Assembly: GCA_032718475.1 (NCBI GenBank)
Contig: JAUCBJ010002989.1
Coordinates: 45,043 to 109,042 of the forward strand
Source of the DNA: Nemertoderma westbladi
Taxonomy: Eukaryota > Xenacoelomorpha > Nemertodermatida > Nemertodermatidae
Length of the DNA stretch: 64,000 nucleotides
Direction of reading: 5' to 3'
Under the pieces are notes generated by a model. That model made no database searches. It was not told the origin of the DNA and saw nothing but the letters and a program-made list of their open reading frames with translations. The first letter of the stretch is position 1, and every line of letters starts with the position of its first letter. Below, piece after piece: positions 47,402-58,555 of the stretch. The translations under genes were made by a program, and so were the position numbers.

Positions 47402-48973
47402 GATCATTATTCTCGTTTATACTTTGATGGACCATTGACCGTACCTGGCGCCGTGTATAGCTTTATGAGTGTTCCACTTCGTCCCTCCTTAGCTATATAC
47501 ACGATCTTTGAAAACGCAGCACTCACCGGTTGGCTAGCCGATGTGTGCAGTCGTACCATACGCGCCCATCCATTAATACTTGGAACCAAACTCGCCAAGT
47601 TAGATGAACACAATAAATTCATCCGCTTCGAATGTTTCAGGCGTTTTCTGACTCCGTTCCGTAACGTTGATAGTCAGTTCAAGGACCGCGCTCTGACCAA
47701 ACTCAGCCTAAGAGACTCAGCTGCGGAGAAGCTAAACAGCGCGGGATTTGCTCTCTTTCAGGACGTTTGTTTACAGAACTTACATTCATCTGTTATACAA
47801 AGACCCCGAATACCCACGGGTTATTCTGTCGTGGAAGTTCAGACAGTGGGTCCGCTTGCAGAGACAGCCGCACCTACCTCAGCTATGCAATTGGAAGACG
47901 AACCAATCTGCTTAGAGTCTGAAGCGATCCAGCCTACAGCGCCCCGGAGCAGCGATAACGATTACGTCTTGGAGTGGTATCAAGGTCCACAATGTCTCAC
48001 CGCATACGATTATCGACACGCCAACTATGTTTCTCGAAAACGTTGTCGATTATGCGCATCGAGAGACCATTTCACCCCTATGGACTCAGACGTACCCTGC
48101 TCCTATTTCCACGAACAACCGATGATGGAGATCTATTGTGCGTATTGCAGACTTAATACCTCGCATATTTTTGCAGTCTGCCCCCAATTTATGACCCAAT
48201 GTCGCCACTGTCAACTTAAAGGACATGCCAGTTATAATTGCCCCTTTAACCGCGATTTAGAAAGCGTAGATGAGATGATTACCTTGCGCTACATCCGAGC
48301 TTGGGAAGCGAACGCAGATTTACATTGTGAGGCCCGCCATCGCTACTACCCTGGACGCTCTTACGAGGGAGTTTACGCGTTCCATCCTTATTTATTCGCG
48401 TCTGTGGAACAAAAAACACGCACACCGAGTTACGAACTAATGAAGCGTGTTGGTGAGTGTATTTCCACCAAATTTGTTCGAAAATATCTTAGGAACGTCA
48501 ATCCTAACGATATTACTTCATATCATTTGATCAATTTCATCCGTCAAGACCCTGAGTATGGCGATTTATTTATCAACTCGCACCCTGAGTTACAGGAAGT
48601 ATCTCGACGGCCCTACGAATATCGAGCCCGAGAACGCGAGCTGGAAAGAACCATTAAACCAAGGAAGTTTCTCACCACTCACGGTCCGCCTACCGCCATT
48701 GTCCAGACGACCCGTCAAGGACCCGTAGGAGCTGCTGTCCTAAGACGCGCCCTAAAAGCCGTTAGACCTCGCTCCACTGAAGTTGATATCGATCAACCAG
48801 GTACCTCGACCGGCGGATACACCGATCGTAATCCTAAACCTTCTGATGCAATTGTATTGCACCCTTCACCCAGGAGTTACAGCCCTCCTAGTAAAGTGGC
48901 TCGCCCCAAAGAGAAAAGGACTCTTGCTAACCTCAAAAAACTGCGTAAACGCCGTCCGCGTAAGAAAGACTAA
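47402..48973 (+). CDS. BEL/Pao ORF3 segment C, zinc-knuckle basic protein
   Basis: In the same frame as segment B directly after the TGA at 47399-47401; the first in-frame ATG is at 47465. Three Cys/His clusters occur at about 48040-48245: CRLCASRDHF...C, CAYCRLNTSHIFAVC, and a canonical knuckle CRHCQLKGHASYNC (CX2CX4HX4C). A basic, Arg-rich part follows (RRPYEYRARERELERT), then a proline/serine linker and a very basic end (KKLRKRRPRKKD). This is the layout of a nucleic-acid-binding, nucleocapsid-like domain, yet it lies 3' of pol rather than in gag. Stop TAA is at 48971-48973. The matching end is kept in copy 1 (22898 onward). Family not recognised. Confidence 0.78.
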   Translation, partial: DHYSRLYFDGPLTVPGAVYSFMSVPLRPSLAIYTIFENAALTGWLADVCSRTIRAHPLILGTKLAKLDEHNKFIRFECFRRFLTPFRNVDSQFKDRALTKLSLRDSAAEKLNSAGFALFQDVCLQNLHSSVIQRPRIPTGYSVVEVQTVGPLAETAAPTSAMQLEDEPICLESEAIQPTAPRSSDNDYVLEWYQGPQCLTAYDYRHANYVSRKRCRLCASRDHFTPMDSDVPCSYFHEQPMMEIYCAYCRLNTSHIFAVCPQFMTQCRHCQLKGHASYNCPFNRDLESVDEMITLRYIRAWEANADLHCEARHRYYPGRSYEGVYAFHPYLFASVEQKTRTPSYELMKRVGECISTKFVRKYLRNVNPNDITSYHLINFIRQDPEYGDLFINSHPELQEVSRRPYEYRARERELERTIKPRKFLTTHGPPTAIVQTTRQGPVGAAVLRRALKAVRPRSTEVDIDQPGTSTGGYTDRNPKPSDAIVLHPSPRSYSPPSKVARPKEKRTLANLKKLRKRRPRKKD

Positions 48974-49043
48974 CTGTTTAGAGTATTTTTATATTTTAGA
49001 AACTGTGATTTGTTATATTTTATAGACTTAAATCCCATTTTCT

Positions 49044-49051
49044 GGGAGCGG
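49044..49051 (+). other. Polypurine tract of copy 2
   Basis: GGGAGCGG immediately before the LTR, identical to copy 1. Confidence 0.65.
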
Positions 49052-50215
49052 TGTAAAGGCTTTTGCGTAATTAGTCGGTTATTTTCCCCGTAAAGTACTC
49101 TGTAGTTGGTTTAACAGGCATAAAAGGCCGTGTCCTTACTGTATTGTTGTTTTAGAGGACATAAAAGCCATTTCTTCTGTATGTGTACTTTAGCGGACAT
49201 GATTAGCAATTCTATGACGCAATACGCCGGATCCTCTTGAAACAGTGTAGCTACCATGACGACGGCTAACAGCTGATATTGCCACGTGGAACATCTCTTT
49301 GTTCTTTGTTCTCTCTTTGTTCGGTCGACCAATCAGAGCGTTTTTTGCCTCTGTGTTGGAGATTGTATATAGAAACTAGTGAAGTGAGTCAGTATGTGAT
49401 TTTGTCCACAGCCTACATCACCGGCGTGGAACCTCCGTGTTTCAGTCTTTAGTTCAACATTAGTAGGCTTAATTATAGAACGTATATCCGTTATCTTACT
49501 CAATAATCACACATACCACAACACAACTTACTTAACTCAATCCGTGTTTCGTACTGCTATTTACTGTCGGTTATTCATTATATTTGTTGATGGAATATTA
49601 TATTTGGAATACTGATAAACAATCAGACACCCCAATCTTCTTGATATACTAAAGGTTAGAGAGACAGGATACATATAACGATTGCGACTTACATTAAGTG
49701 GTTTGAAGTGAATCTAATGCTATTTTATAGGCCCTACACGTATTGTCTGTTGTTCTCCTTATATGTGACTAAAATTAGTGAAGGTCGGCAGATTAGTGTG
49801 CAGCATTGTGCAGTATTGTGTATGATCGTGATTGATAACGAAGCATCTCCTAAAGAATGCGCCATATACGTGAATCTATAGCCATCCCGTTGTGTCTAGT
49901 TTAAGTCATAACTCTGTTTATATATTTAAAGCGCCACGTCCTAAAGGAACTGTTAATATTTCCCGAAAGTGAATAATATTTGTCAGAGATTATATATATT
50001 ACGATCAGTCGAATAATACAGTAGGCCTACCCCGCAATACAATTAGGCTTCCGAATCCAGTCTCCCGGGTATATCCAGCGGGTGAATGATCGCGCATAGA
50101 CTGGTTTCGGCTAATGTAGTGTATCAAATATTTGTCATAGGCTAAAGACTATCTATCATCTAAAAGACATCCAAATTTGGCAGGTTAAACTGCTAAAGGT
50201 CTGAAAGCGCGAACA
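49052..50215 (+). repeat. 3' LTR of BEL/Pao copy 2
   Basis: 1164 bp, beginning TGTAAAGGC and ending GCGCGAACA. The last two thirds align with the copy 1 LTRs (CACGTCCTAAAGGAACTG, CCGAAAGTGAATAATATTTG), while the first 300 or so bases are largely different, as expected for U3 divergence between subfamilies. TTTATATATTTAAA near 49917-49930 is a possible TATA element. Confidence 0.9.
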
Positions 50216-51504
50216 GAAGGCGCTTCGAATGATATCTAGATTACATTCCAAAGACGTAAAATAAAGTCTACGGAGGTGGTTAAACATTGCTAAATATACA
50301 TTTTTTAATGGCTTGTTGTATGGAAATAACTGAGAAATTGAAAAATCCGGCCAGGCCATCAGTAAGAAAAGGTGTCGTTCTATCATAATACCAAATTTCG
50401 TATCATTTTATTTAAATTTTAAAAAAGAAAAAATTAAGGGGGGGGGGGGGGGGCTCCGACCCTCTAAAAATGGTTGTGGTATTAAGGGTTTATGGTGTAT
50501 AAGTATACAACATTTTCATTTTTTTAATAAACAACTGTTTATTTTTGTTTCTATGGTATTGTGATACAGTAGTGTTTTCGTTGGTAGCTAGTGTTACTGT
50601 ACATTCCAAAAATTATGGGTAATTTTACTAGCGATATTTTTGCTCGCGATATTTTTTACTCTCGATATATTTACTCGCGATATTTTTACTCTCGATATAT
50701 TTACTCGCGATATTTTTTACTCTCGATATATTTACTCGCGATATTTTTACTCGCGATGTTTCTTGAACTGGCGATATTATCGATATTTTTGAACACGCTA
50801 TATTTTTACTCGCGATATTTTTCATGTCTCGATATTTTTCAATGCTACTGCCATGGTCTCCTAATGGCATGGCAAGGCATCAACAAGCATAGATTTATCA
50901 AAGCAGTAAGTTTACCACCATGACCTTCTACAGTATAATGAGACCTTGTAAGCTGCATCAGTGTCCGCTAAATGTAGCGGGATTGCTGCAGCTTCCTACA
51001 AACAATTTAAAATCAAGCAAATTCAGCAAAACATCATAAATGTGACAACAATGAAGATAAATGTGATGGTGATAAATTGTGATAAAAATGTTTGATAAAA
51101 TTATTTTTATGTTTTATTTACGTTACTCTTGCCAGAAATACCCAGTTTGTATTCTTGAACAATAAATCAAAGGAGAGAAGGGTTGGAATACGAGTGAATT
51201 TAATGTTATTATAACATTTATCTATCCTATTGCAGAAGATACTTTAATGATATGAAATAACCTAAAAGTGACAATCTTTATAAATAATATAGATTGAACC
51301 TGCCGTTGTTATTTTAATGTTATTAACAACGCAATACTAACCTTATTAGATAACGGCAGATTCCTTGGCCAATAATAAATTACATCATTAATCTATTACT
51401 TTAAAAAAAATAATGTTTTCAATGTTAATGAATAACATTTTAATAACAGGTTTTTAACAATACAATATTTGCAGGGTTATCAGGTCGTATTACAGAAGGT
51501 CATG
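50216..51504. other. Intergenic region, simple repeats only
   Basis: Host sequence beyond the LTR. It holds a 16-base G run (50438-50453) and a short degenerate tandem repeat (50629-50842). No supported exon was found. The last 100 bases are the 3' flank of the MGST3-like gene. Confidence 0.6.
50629..50842. repeat. ACTCGCGATATTT short tandem repeat
   Basis: Alternating units of about 15-17 bp, TTACTCGCGATATTTTT and ACTCTCGATATATTT, degenerating toward the right. The 110-codon frame over it (SRYIYSRYF repeats) follows from the repeat. Confidence 0.85.
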
Positions 51505-51933
51505 TCACCACCAACCTAGGACACCACCGGCTCCAGACACCACGCATACTAAAAGCAGAAGCTGGGCTACGAAGGCGATATAGGCCCCAGGGAGCCGTTG
51601 TTTGGGGTTACCGGAATAGTAACCCAAAGAGTAGACAACTCTCCCGACAATCCATAGAGAACCGAAAGCCGTCGCCAGACGAGGATGTTTGAACCCGGCT
51701 AGTAGCAGCGCAGTGATGGCGAATGGGAGGTTCTCCAAGGTGTTCTGATGTACTCGCTGGCAGCAGTTGAACATCGGGTGTTTAACCGAATATAGTGCGG
51801 GGTATTCAACCTTGAACTTCTTCCGCATGTTCATAACTTTTGCGAACTGCCACATGTGGAGGGCGAAGATCCCAATGAAGACAAGGAACACGTAGCCGAA
51901 GTCTGGACTTATTTCGAACCCAATTGTAGCCAT
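51505..51933 (-). CDS. MGST3: MAPEG family, microsomal glutathione S-transferase 3-like
   Basis: 142 residues in a single exon. ATG at 51931-51933 is in a good context (ACCATGG) and the stop is TGA 51505-51507. MAPEG enzymes are small four-helix membrane proteins of the ER or outer mitochondrial membrane that conjugate glutathione and reduce lipid peroxides; MGST3 types can also act on leukotriene precursors. Hydrophobic segments lie at about 12-30, 69-84, 88-104 and 116-138. The family signature FNCCQRVHQNTLE is at 55-67 and the conserved RVVYSLGYYSG at 98-108. Length matches MGST3 (about 150 residues). The ending GVLGWW lacks the common C-terminal cysteine of vertebrate MGST3. Neighbours are repeats, so context adds nothing. 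Absence of introns could reflect a retrocopy or a genome with few introns; no disabling change is seen. Confidence 0.92.
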   Translation of the reverse strand: MATIGFEISPDFGYVFLVFIGIFALHMWQFAKVMNMRKKFKVEYPALYSVKHPMFNCCQRVHQNTLENLPFAITALLLAGFKHPRLATAFGSLWIVGRVVYSLGYYSGNPKQRLPGAYIAFVAQLLLLVCVVSGAGGVLGWW

Positions 51934-52297
51934 GGTAACATTGGTAACAAGTAGATATATATATTATCGAACTAATTGATTATTATGAAATTAGATTTGA
52001 AAAGTAAAATTAAAGAATTAACTACGTTTACACAGTTTAGATTACGGGTTACGTAATGAATTCACCTTCAACAACATTATGTGTTTCCCTAATTCATTCA
52101 TCAATTTCTTTCATATTGCTAATTATCTACCTGCCGTAGCCCTAGTACTAATAAAAATATCCAAGAGAAGATATATACAGTACAAGGAAGCAGAGTCTTA
52201 TACGTAGCCAACCAGGTCATCCATGTGCCGGGGGAGTAAAGAAAAAAAGGTTGGGTAGTTATGGAGTGTTCATTGTGAGTTAGTATGGCGCCATCGG
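51934..52297. other. Upstream region of the MGST3-like gene
   Basis: AT-rich 5' flank with no clear TATA box at a standard distance on the minus strand and no other frame. It ends where the 67-bp minisatellite begins. Confidence 0.5.
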
Positions 52298-53330
52298 TGC
52301 CTTATAGGTAACAGCCAAGAGAGAGGAGCCTTCGGGTTGTCTTCGGTGGTTCGTGTTTCACTCGTTCACTATAGGTAACAGCCAAGAGAGAGGAGCCTTC
52401 GTGTTGCCTTCGGTGGTTTGTGTTTAACTCGTTCACTATAGGTAACAGCCAAGAGAGAGGAGGAGCCTTCGTGTTGCCTTCGGTGGTTTGTGTTTCACTC
52501 GTTCACTATAGGTAACAGCCAAGAGAGAGGAGCCTTCGGGTTGCCTTCGGTGGTTTGTGTTTTACTCGTTCACTATAGGTAACAGCCAAGAGAGAGGAGG
52601 AGCCTTCGTGTTGCCTTCTGTGGTTTGTGTTTCACTAGTTCACTATAGGTAACAGCCAAGAGAGAGGAGCCTTCGGGTTGCCTTTGGTGGTTTGTGTTTC
52701 ACTCGTTCACTATAGGTAACAGCCAAGAGAGAGGGGCCTTCGGGTTGCCTTCGGTGGTTTGTTTTTCACTCGTTCACTATAGGTAACAGCCAAGAAAGAG
52801 GAGCCTTCGGGTTGCCTTCGGTGGTTCGTGTTTCACTCGTTCACTATAGGTAACAGCCAAGAGAGAGGAGCCTTCGGGTTGCCTTCGGTGGTTCGTGTTT
52901 CACTCGTTCACTATAGGTAACAGCCAAGAGAGAGGAGCCTTCGGGTTGCCTTCGGTGGTTTGTTTTTCACTCGTTCACTATAGGTAACAGCCAAGAGAGA
53001 GGAGCCTTCGGGTTGCCTTCGATGGTTTGTGTTTCACTTGTTCACTATAGGTAACAGCCAAGAGAGACGAGGAGGCTTTGGGTTGCCTTGGTAACAGCCA
53101 AGAGAGAGGAGCCTTCGGGTTGCCTTCGGTGGTTTGTGTATTACTCGTTCACTATAGGTAACAGCCAAGAGAGAGGAGGAGCCTTCGTGTTGCCTTCGGT
53201 GGTTTGTGTTTCACTCGTTCACTATAGGTAGCAGCCAAGAGAGAGGAGCCTTTCTTGTTGCCTTAGGTGGTTTGTGTTTCACTCGTTCACTATAGGTAAC
53301 AGCCAAGAGAGAGGAGCCTTCGGTGGTTCG
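52298..53330. repeat. 67-bp minisatellite
   Basis: About 15 tandem copies of a 67-bp unit containing GGTAACAGCCAAGAGAG, GGAGCCTTCGGGTTGCC and GTGTTTCACTCGTTCACTA. Some copies carry an extra GGA (GAGGAGGAGCC). Copies near 53070-53110 and at the right end are shortened. The final unit breaks off at GGAGCCTTCGGTGGTTCGCTC and runs straight into the 22-bp satellite. Confidence 0.95.
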
Positions 53331-53886
53331 CTCACCATCCCCAACCAGATATACGTACATCCCCCACCAGATACACGTACATCCCCCACCAGATATACGT
53401 ACATCTCCCACCAGATATACGTACATCAGCCACCAGATATACGTACATCCCCCACCAGATATACGTATATCCCCCACCAGATATACGTACATCTCCCACC
53501 AGATATATACGTACATCTCCGACCAGATATACGTACATCTCCGACCGATATACATACAACTCTCACCAGATATACGTACATCTCCGACCAGATATACATA
53601 CAACTCTCACCAGATATACGTACATATCCGACCAGATATACGTACACCCCCCACCAGATATACGTACATCTCCGACCAGATATACATACAACTCTCACCA
53701 GATATACGTACATATCCGACCAGATATACGTACATCCCCCACCAGATATACGTACATCTCCGACCAGATATACGTACATCTCCGACCAGATATACGTACA
53801 TCTCCCACCAGATATACGTACATCTCCCACCAGATATACTTACATCTCCGACCGATATACATACAACTCTCACCAGATATACTTAC

Positions 53887-55736
53887 ATCTCCGACCGATA
53901 TACATACAACTCTCACCAGATATATATACAACTCTCACCAGATATACGTACATCTCCGACCAGATATACGTACATCTCCCACCAGATATACGTACATATC
54001 CCACCAGATATACGTACATCTCCGACCGATATATATACAACTCTCACCAGATATACGTATATCTCCGACCGATATATTTACGACTCTCACCAGATATACG
54101 TACATCTCCGACCAGATATACTTACATCTCAGACCAGATATACGTACATCTCCGAACACATATACGTACATCTCCCACCAGATATACGTACATCTCCGAC
54201 CGATATACATACAACTCTCACCAGATATACGTACATCTGCGACCGATATACATACAACTCTCACCAGATATACGTACATCTCCGACCAGATATACGTACA
54301 TCTTCGACCAGATATACTTACATCTGCGACCGATATACATACAACTCTCACCAGATATACGTACATCTCGGACCAGATATACGTACATCTCCGACCAGAT
54401 ATACGTACATCTCCCACCAGATATACGTACATCTCCCACCAGATATACGTACATCTCCGACCAGATATACGTACATCTCCGACCGATATACATACAACTC
54501 TCACCAGATATACGTACATCTCCGACCAGATATACATACATCTCCCACCAGATATACGTACATCTGCGACCGATATACATACAACTCTCACCAGATATAC
54601 GTACATCTCCGACCAGATATACATACAACTCTCACCAGATATACGTACATCTCCGACCGATATACATACAACTCTCACCAGATATACGTACATCTCCGAC
54701 AAGATATACATACAACTCTCACCAGATATACGTACATCTCCAACCAGATATACATACAATTCTCACCAGATATACGTACATCTCCGACCAGATATACATA
54801 CAACTCTCACCAGATATACGTACATCTCCGACCGATATACATACAACTCTCACCAGATATACGTACATCTCCGACCGATATATATACAACTCTCACCAGA
54901 TATACGTACATCTCCCACCAGATATACGTACATCTCCGACCAGATATACGTACATCTCCGACCAGATATACTTACATCTCCGACCAGATATACGTACATC
55001 TCCGACCAGATATACGTACATCTCCCACCAGATATACGTACATCTCCCACCAGATATACGTACATCTCCGACCAGATATACATACAACTCTCACCAGATA
55101 TACGTACATCTCCGACAGATATACATCAACTCTCACCAGATATACGTACATCTCCGACCAGATATACGTACATCTCCAACCGATATACATACAACTCTCA
55201 CTAGATATACGTACATCTCCGACCAGATATACTTACATCTCAGACCAGATATACGTACATCTCCGAACACATATACGTACATCTCCCACCAGATATACGT
55301 ACATCTCCGACCGATATACATAAAACTCTCACCAGATATACGTACATCTGCGACCGATATACATACAACTCTCACCAGATATACGTACATCTCCGACCAG
55401 ATATACGTACATCTTCGACCAGATATACTTACATCTGCGACCGATATACATACAACTCTCACCAGATATACGTACATCTCCGACCAGATATACGTACATC
55501 TCCGACCAGATATATGTACATCTCCCACCAGATATACGTACATCTCCCACCAGATATATGTACATCTCCGACCAGATATACGTACATCTCCGAGCGATAT
55601 ACATACAACTCTCACCAGATATACGTACATCTCCGACCAGATATACATACAACTCTCACCAGATATACGTACATCTCCGACAGATATACATCAACTCTCA
55701 CCAGATATACGTACATCTCCGACCAGATATACGTAC
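53887..55736. repeat. 1850-bp duplicated block, copy 1
   Basis: Left copy of a tandem duplication within the 22-bp array. The order of monomer variants and breaks matches the next block at a constant offset of 1850 bp, with few point differences (for example TATACATAAAAC near 55320 against TATACATACAAC). Confidence 0.85.
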
Positions 55737-57586
55737 ATCTCCGACCGATATACATACAACTCTCACCAGATATATATACAACTCTCACCAGATATACGTA
55801 CATCTCCGACCAGATATACGTACATCTCCCACCAGATATACGTACATATCCCACCAGATATACGTACATCTCCGACCGATATATATACAACTCTCAACAG
55901 ATATACGTACATCTCCGACCGATATATTTACGACTCTCACCAGATATACGTACATCTCCGACCAGATATACTTACATCTCAGACCAGATATACGTACATC
56001 TCCGAACACATATACGTACATCTCCCACCAGATATACGTACATCTCCGACCGATATACATACAACTCTCACCAGATATACGTACATCTGCGACCGATATA
56101 CATACAACTCTCACCAGATATACGTACATCTCCGACCAGATATACGTACATCTTCGACCAGATATACTTACATCTGCGACCGATATACATACAACTCTCA
56201 CCAGATATACGTACATCTCGGACCAGATATACGTACATCTCCGACCAGATATACGTACATCTCCCACCAGATATACGTACATCTCCCACCAGATATACGT
56301 ACATCTCCGACCAGATATACGTACATCTCCGACCGATATACATACAACTCTCACCAGATATACGTACATCTCCGACCAGATATACATACATCTCCCACCA
56401 GATATACGTACATCTGCGACCGATATACATACAACTCTCACCAGATATACGTACATCTCCGACCAGATATACATACAACTCTCACCAGATATACGTACAT
56501 CTCCGACCGATATACATACAACTCTCACCAGATATACGTACATCTCCGACCAGATATACATACAACTCTCACCAGATATACGTACATCTCCAACCAGATA
56601 TACATACAATTCTCACCAGATATACGTACATCTCCGACCAGATATACATACAACTCTCACCAGATATACGTACATCTCCGACTGATATACATACAACTCT
56701 CACCAGATATACGTACATCTCCGACCGATATATATACAACTCTCACCAGATATACGTACATCTCCCACCAGATATACGTACATCTCCGACCAGATATACG
56801 TACATCTCCGACCAGATATACTTACATCTCCGACCAGATATACGTACATCTCCGACCAGATATACGTACATCTCCCACCAGATATACGTACATCTCCCAC
56901 CAGATATACGTACATCTCCGACCAGATATACATACAACTCTCACCAGATATACGTACATCTCCGACAGATATACATCAACTCTCACCAGATATACGTACA
57001 TCTCCGACCAGATATACGTAAATCTCCAACCGATATACATACAACTCTCACTAGATATACGTACATCTCCGACCAGATATACTTACATCTCAGACCAGAT
57101 ATACGTACATCTCCGAACACATATACGTACATCTCCCACCAGATATACGTACATCTCCGACCGATATACATACAACTCTCACCAGATATACGTACATCTG
57201 CGACCGATATACATACAACTCTCACCAGATATACGTACATCTCCGACCAGATATACGTACATCTTCGACCAGATATACTTACATCTGCGACCGATATACA
57301 TACAACTCTCACCAGATATACGTACATCTCCGACCAGATATACGTACATCTCCGACCAGATATATATACATCTCCCACCAGATATACGTACATCTCCCAC
57401 CAGATATATGTACATCTCCGACCAGATATACGTACATCTCCGACCGATATACATACAACTCTCACCAGATATACGTACATCTCCGACCAGATATACATAC
57501 AACTCTCACCAGATATACGTACATCTCCGACAGATATACATCAACTCTCACCAGATATACGTACATCTCCGACCAGATATACGTAC
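55737..57586. repeat. 1850-bp duplicated block, copy 2
   Basis: Right copy. The constant offset along the whole length shows a single recent segmental duplication rather than gradual monomer turnover. Confidence 0.85.
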
Positions 57587-57590
57587 GATA

Positions 57591-58555
57591 TATCTATTTT
57601 TTTGTTGTTAAATAAACTTAATTAACAACAAACAATTTAACTAACTATATACACCAGTAAGTGCTTAGTGATACTTTAGACCAGTGCTACTTTATTTGGC
57701 TATAAATAGCGAGTTAGTTTTGTCACCAGGTGTTGTAAGTAGCATGCATCCCAATGACTCTCCAGTGGATCATATTTTCCGGTGTCCTAATTTGTTAATT
57801 TTCTGATATAATATGCTTCTTCCATAAATACTGACTAATTGGTTGATTAAATTCCTTATCACTACTACCACTTAGTAAGTAGACCTTAGATTAGATTATT
57901 ATATTATAATGTCTTTGCTTTAGACGTTCATGGCACCACGATTTAATTTTGTTAATTAATGTGATTAATTTTAGATAAATAGAACGGATGTGATCTCCTT
58001 TTATAAAACACCTTTTAATATTAACATGGTGTTAGCTTTGAACACACACACACTTGACCACCCCGAGGAGGAGGGGGCCCTTCTATTATATCTGTTTGCT
58101 GGTGGCTGTGGGGCGAGTCAAATTTGCGAGCTATTGGCTAAGGGTTATAATCAAACTTTGGCCTTTCGAAAAGGGTGGGGGGGGGGGGGGGGTGTGTAGG
58201 TGTCGTCAGTATGTGTGTTTCGGTAACATGAAGAATAATTTATGTGGACATGGTAGTTGTGTTCGTACAAAATCTCAAATTAACTCCAAGAAAGACGTTA
58301 ATTAATATATAAAACGTATTAAGAAAATAGAAGGTATGGAACATTATCTTATAGTCAGTGGTAAACAATAAATTAATTAATTCATGAAGTTGTTGCACCA
58401 ATAATGGTAGTCAATGCTATGAAAACTGGAATATATTCTCAAAAAAGCATATAGATTATTATCTAGATAATACCGACACTGAAATAATCAGTGCATTATA
58501 TTTACAATAATATTTACAGATTATTATTATGGATAGATAATCAACGAGTTCTTAT
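57591..58555. other. Intergenic region 3' of CFAP58
   Basis: AT-rich, with a 16-base G run at 58177-58192 and a short CA tract near 58043-58051. No supported exon. It presumably contains the 3' UTR and polyadenylation signal of CFAP58 on the minus strand, but no clear AATAAA was found close to the stop. Confidence 0.5.

Larger units (their letters stand above)
39078..50215 (+). mobile_element. BEL/Pao LTR retrotransposon copy 2, 5'-truncated
   Basis: An 11.1-kb fragment in plus orientation. It begins inside the protease/RT linker at GACATTGGAGAAACGG, homologous to 27 or so codons before the end of copy 1 gag, and runs through pol, a spacer, ORF3 and a 3' LTR ending ...GCGCGAACA at 50215. Its 5' LTR, leader and gag are absent, replaced at the left by the TIR element. 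It belongs to the same family as copy 1, but the first part of its LTR is clearly different, so it is another subfamily. If a target duplication existed, its right half would be GAAGG (50216-50220). Confidence 0.93.
53337..57590. repeat. 22-bp satellite array
   Basis: About 4.25 kb of 20-22-bp monomers built on GATATACGTACATCTCC followed by GACCA or CACCA, with a second type GATATACATACAACTCTCA. All three plus-strand frames stay open for long distances because the monomer has no stop in any frame, giving apparent proteins of up to 1445 residues (YTYISDQIYVHLRPDIRTSP pattern). The longest frame starts with GTG inside the neighbouring minisatellite. It is not regarded as a gene. Confidence 0.95.

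Noticed and set aside
44721-48973. Retroviral-type env gene
   Set aside because: No signal peptide, transmembrane helix or furin-type site was seen, and zinc-knuckle and basic motifs point to nucleic-acid binding instead.
57990-58305. Two short plus-strand ORFs near the G run
   Set aside because: Short, overlapping in different frames, running into a poly-G tract, with no similarity recognised.
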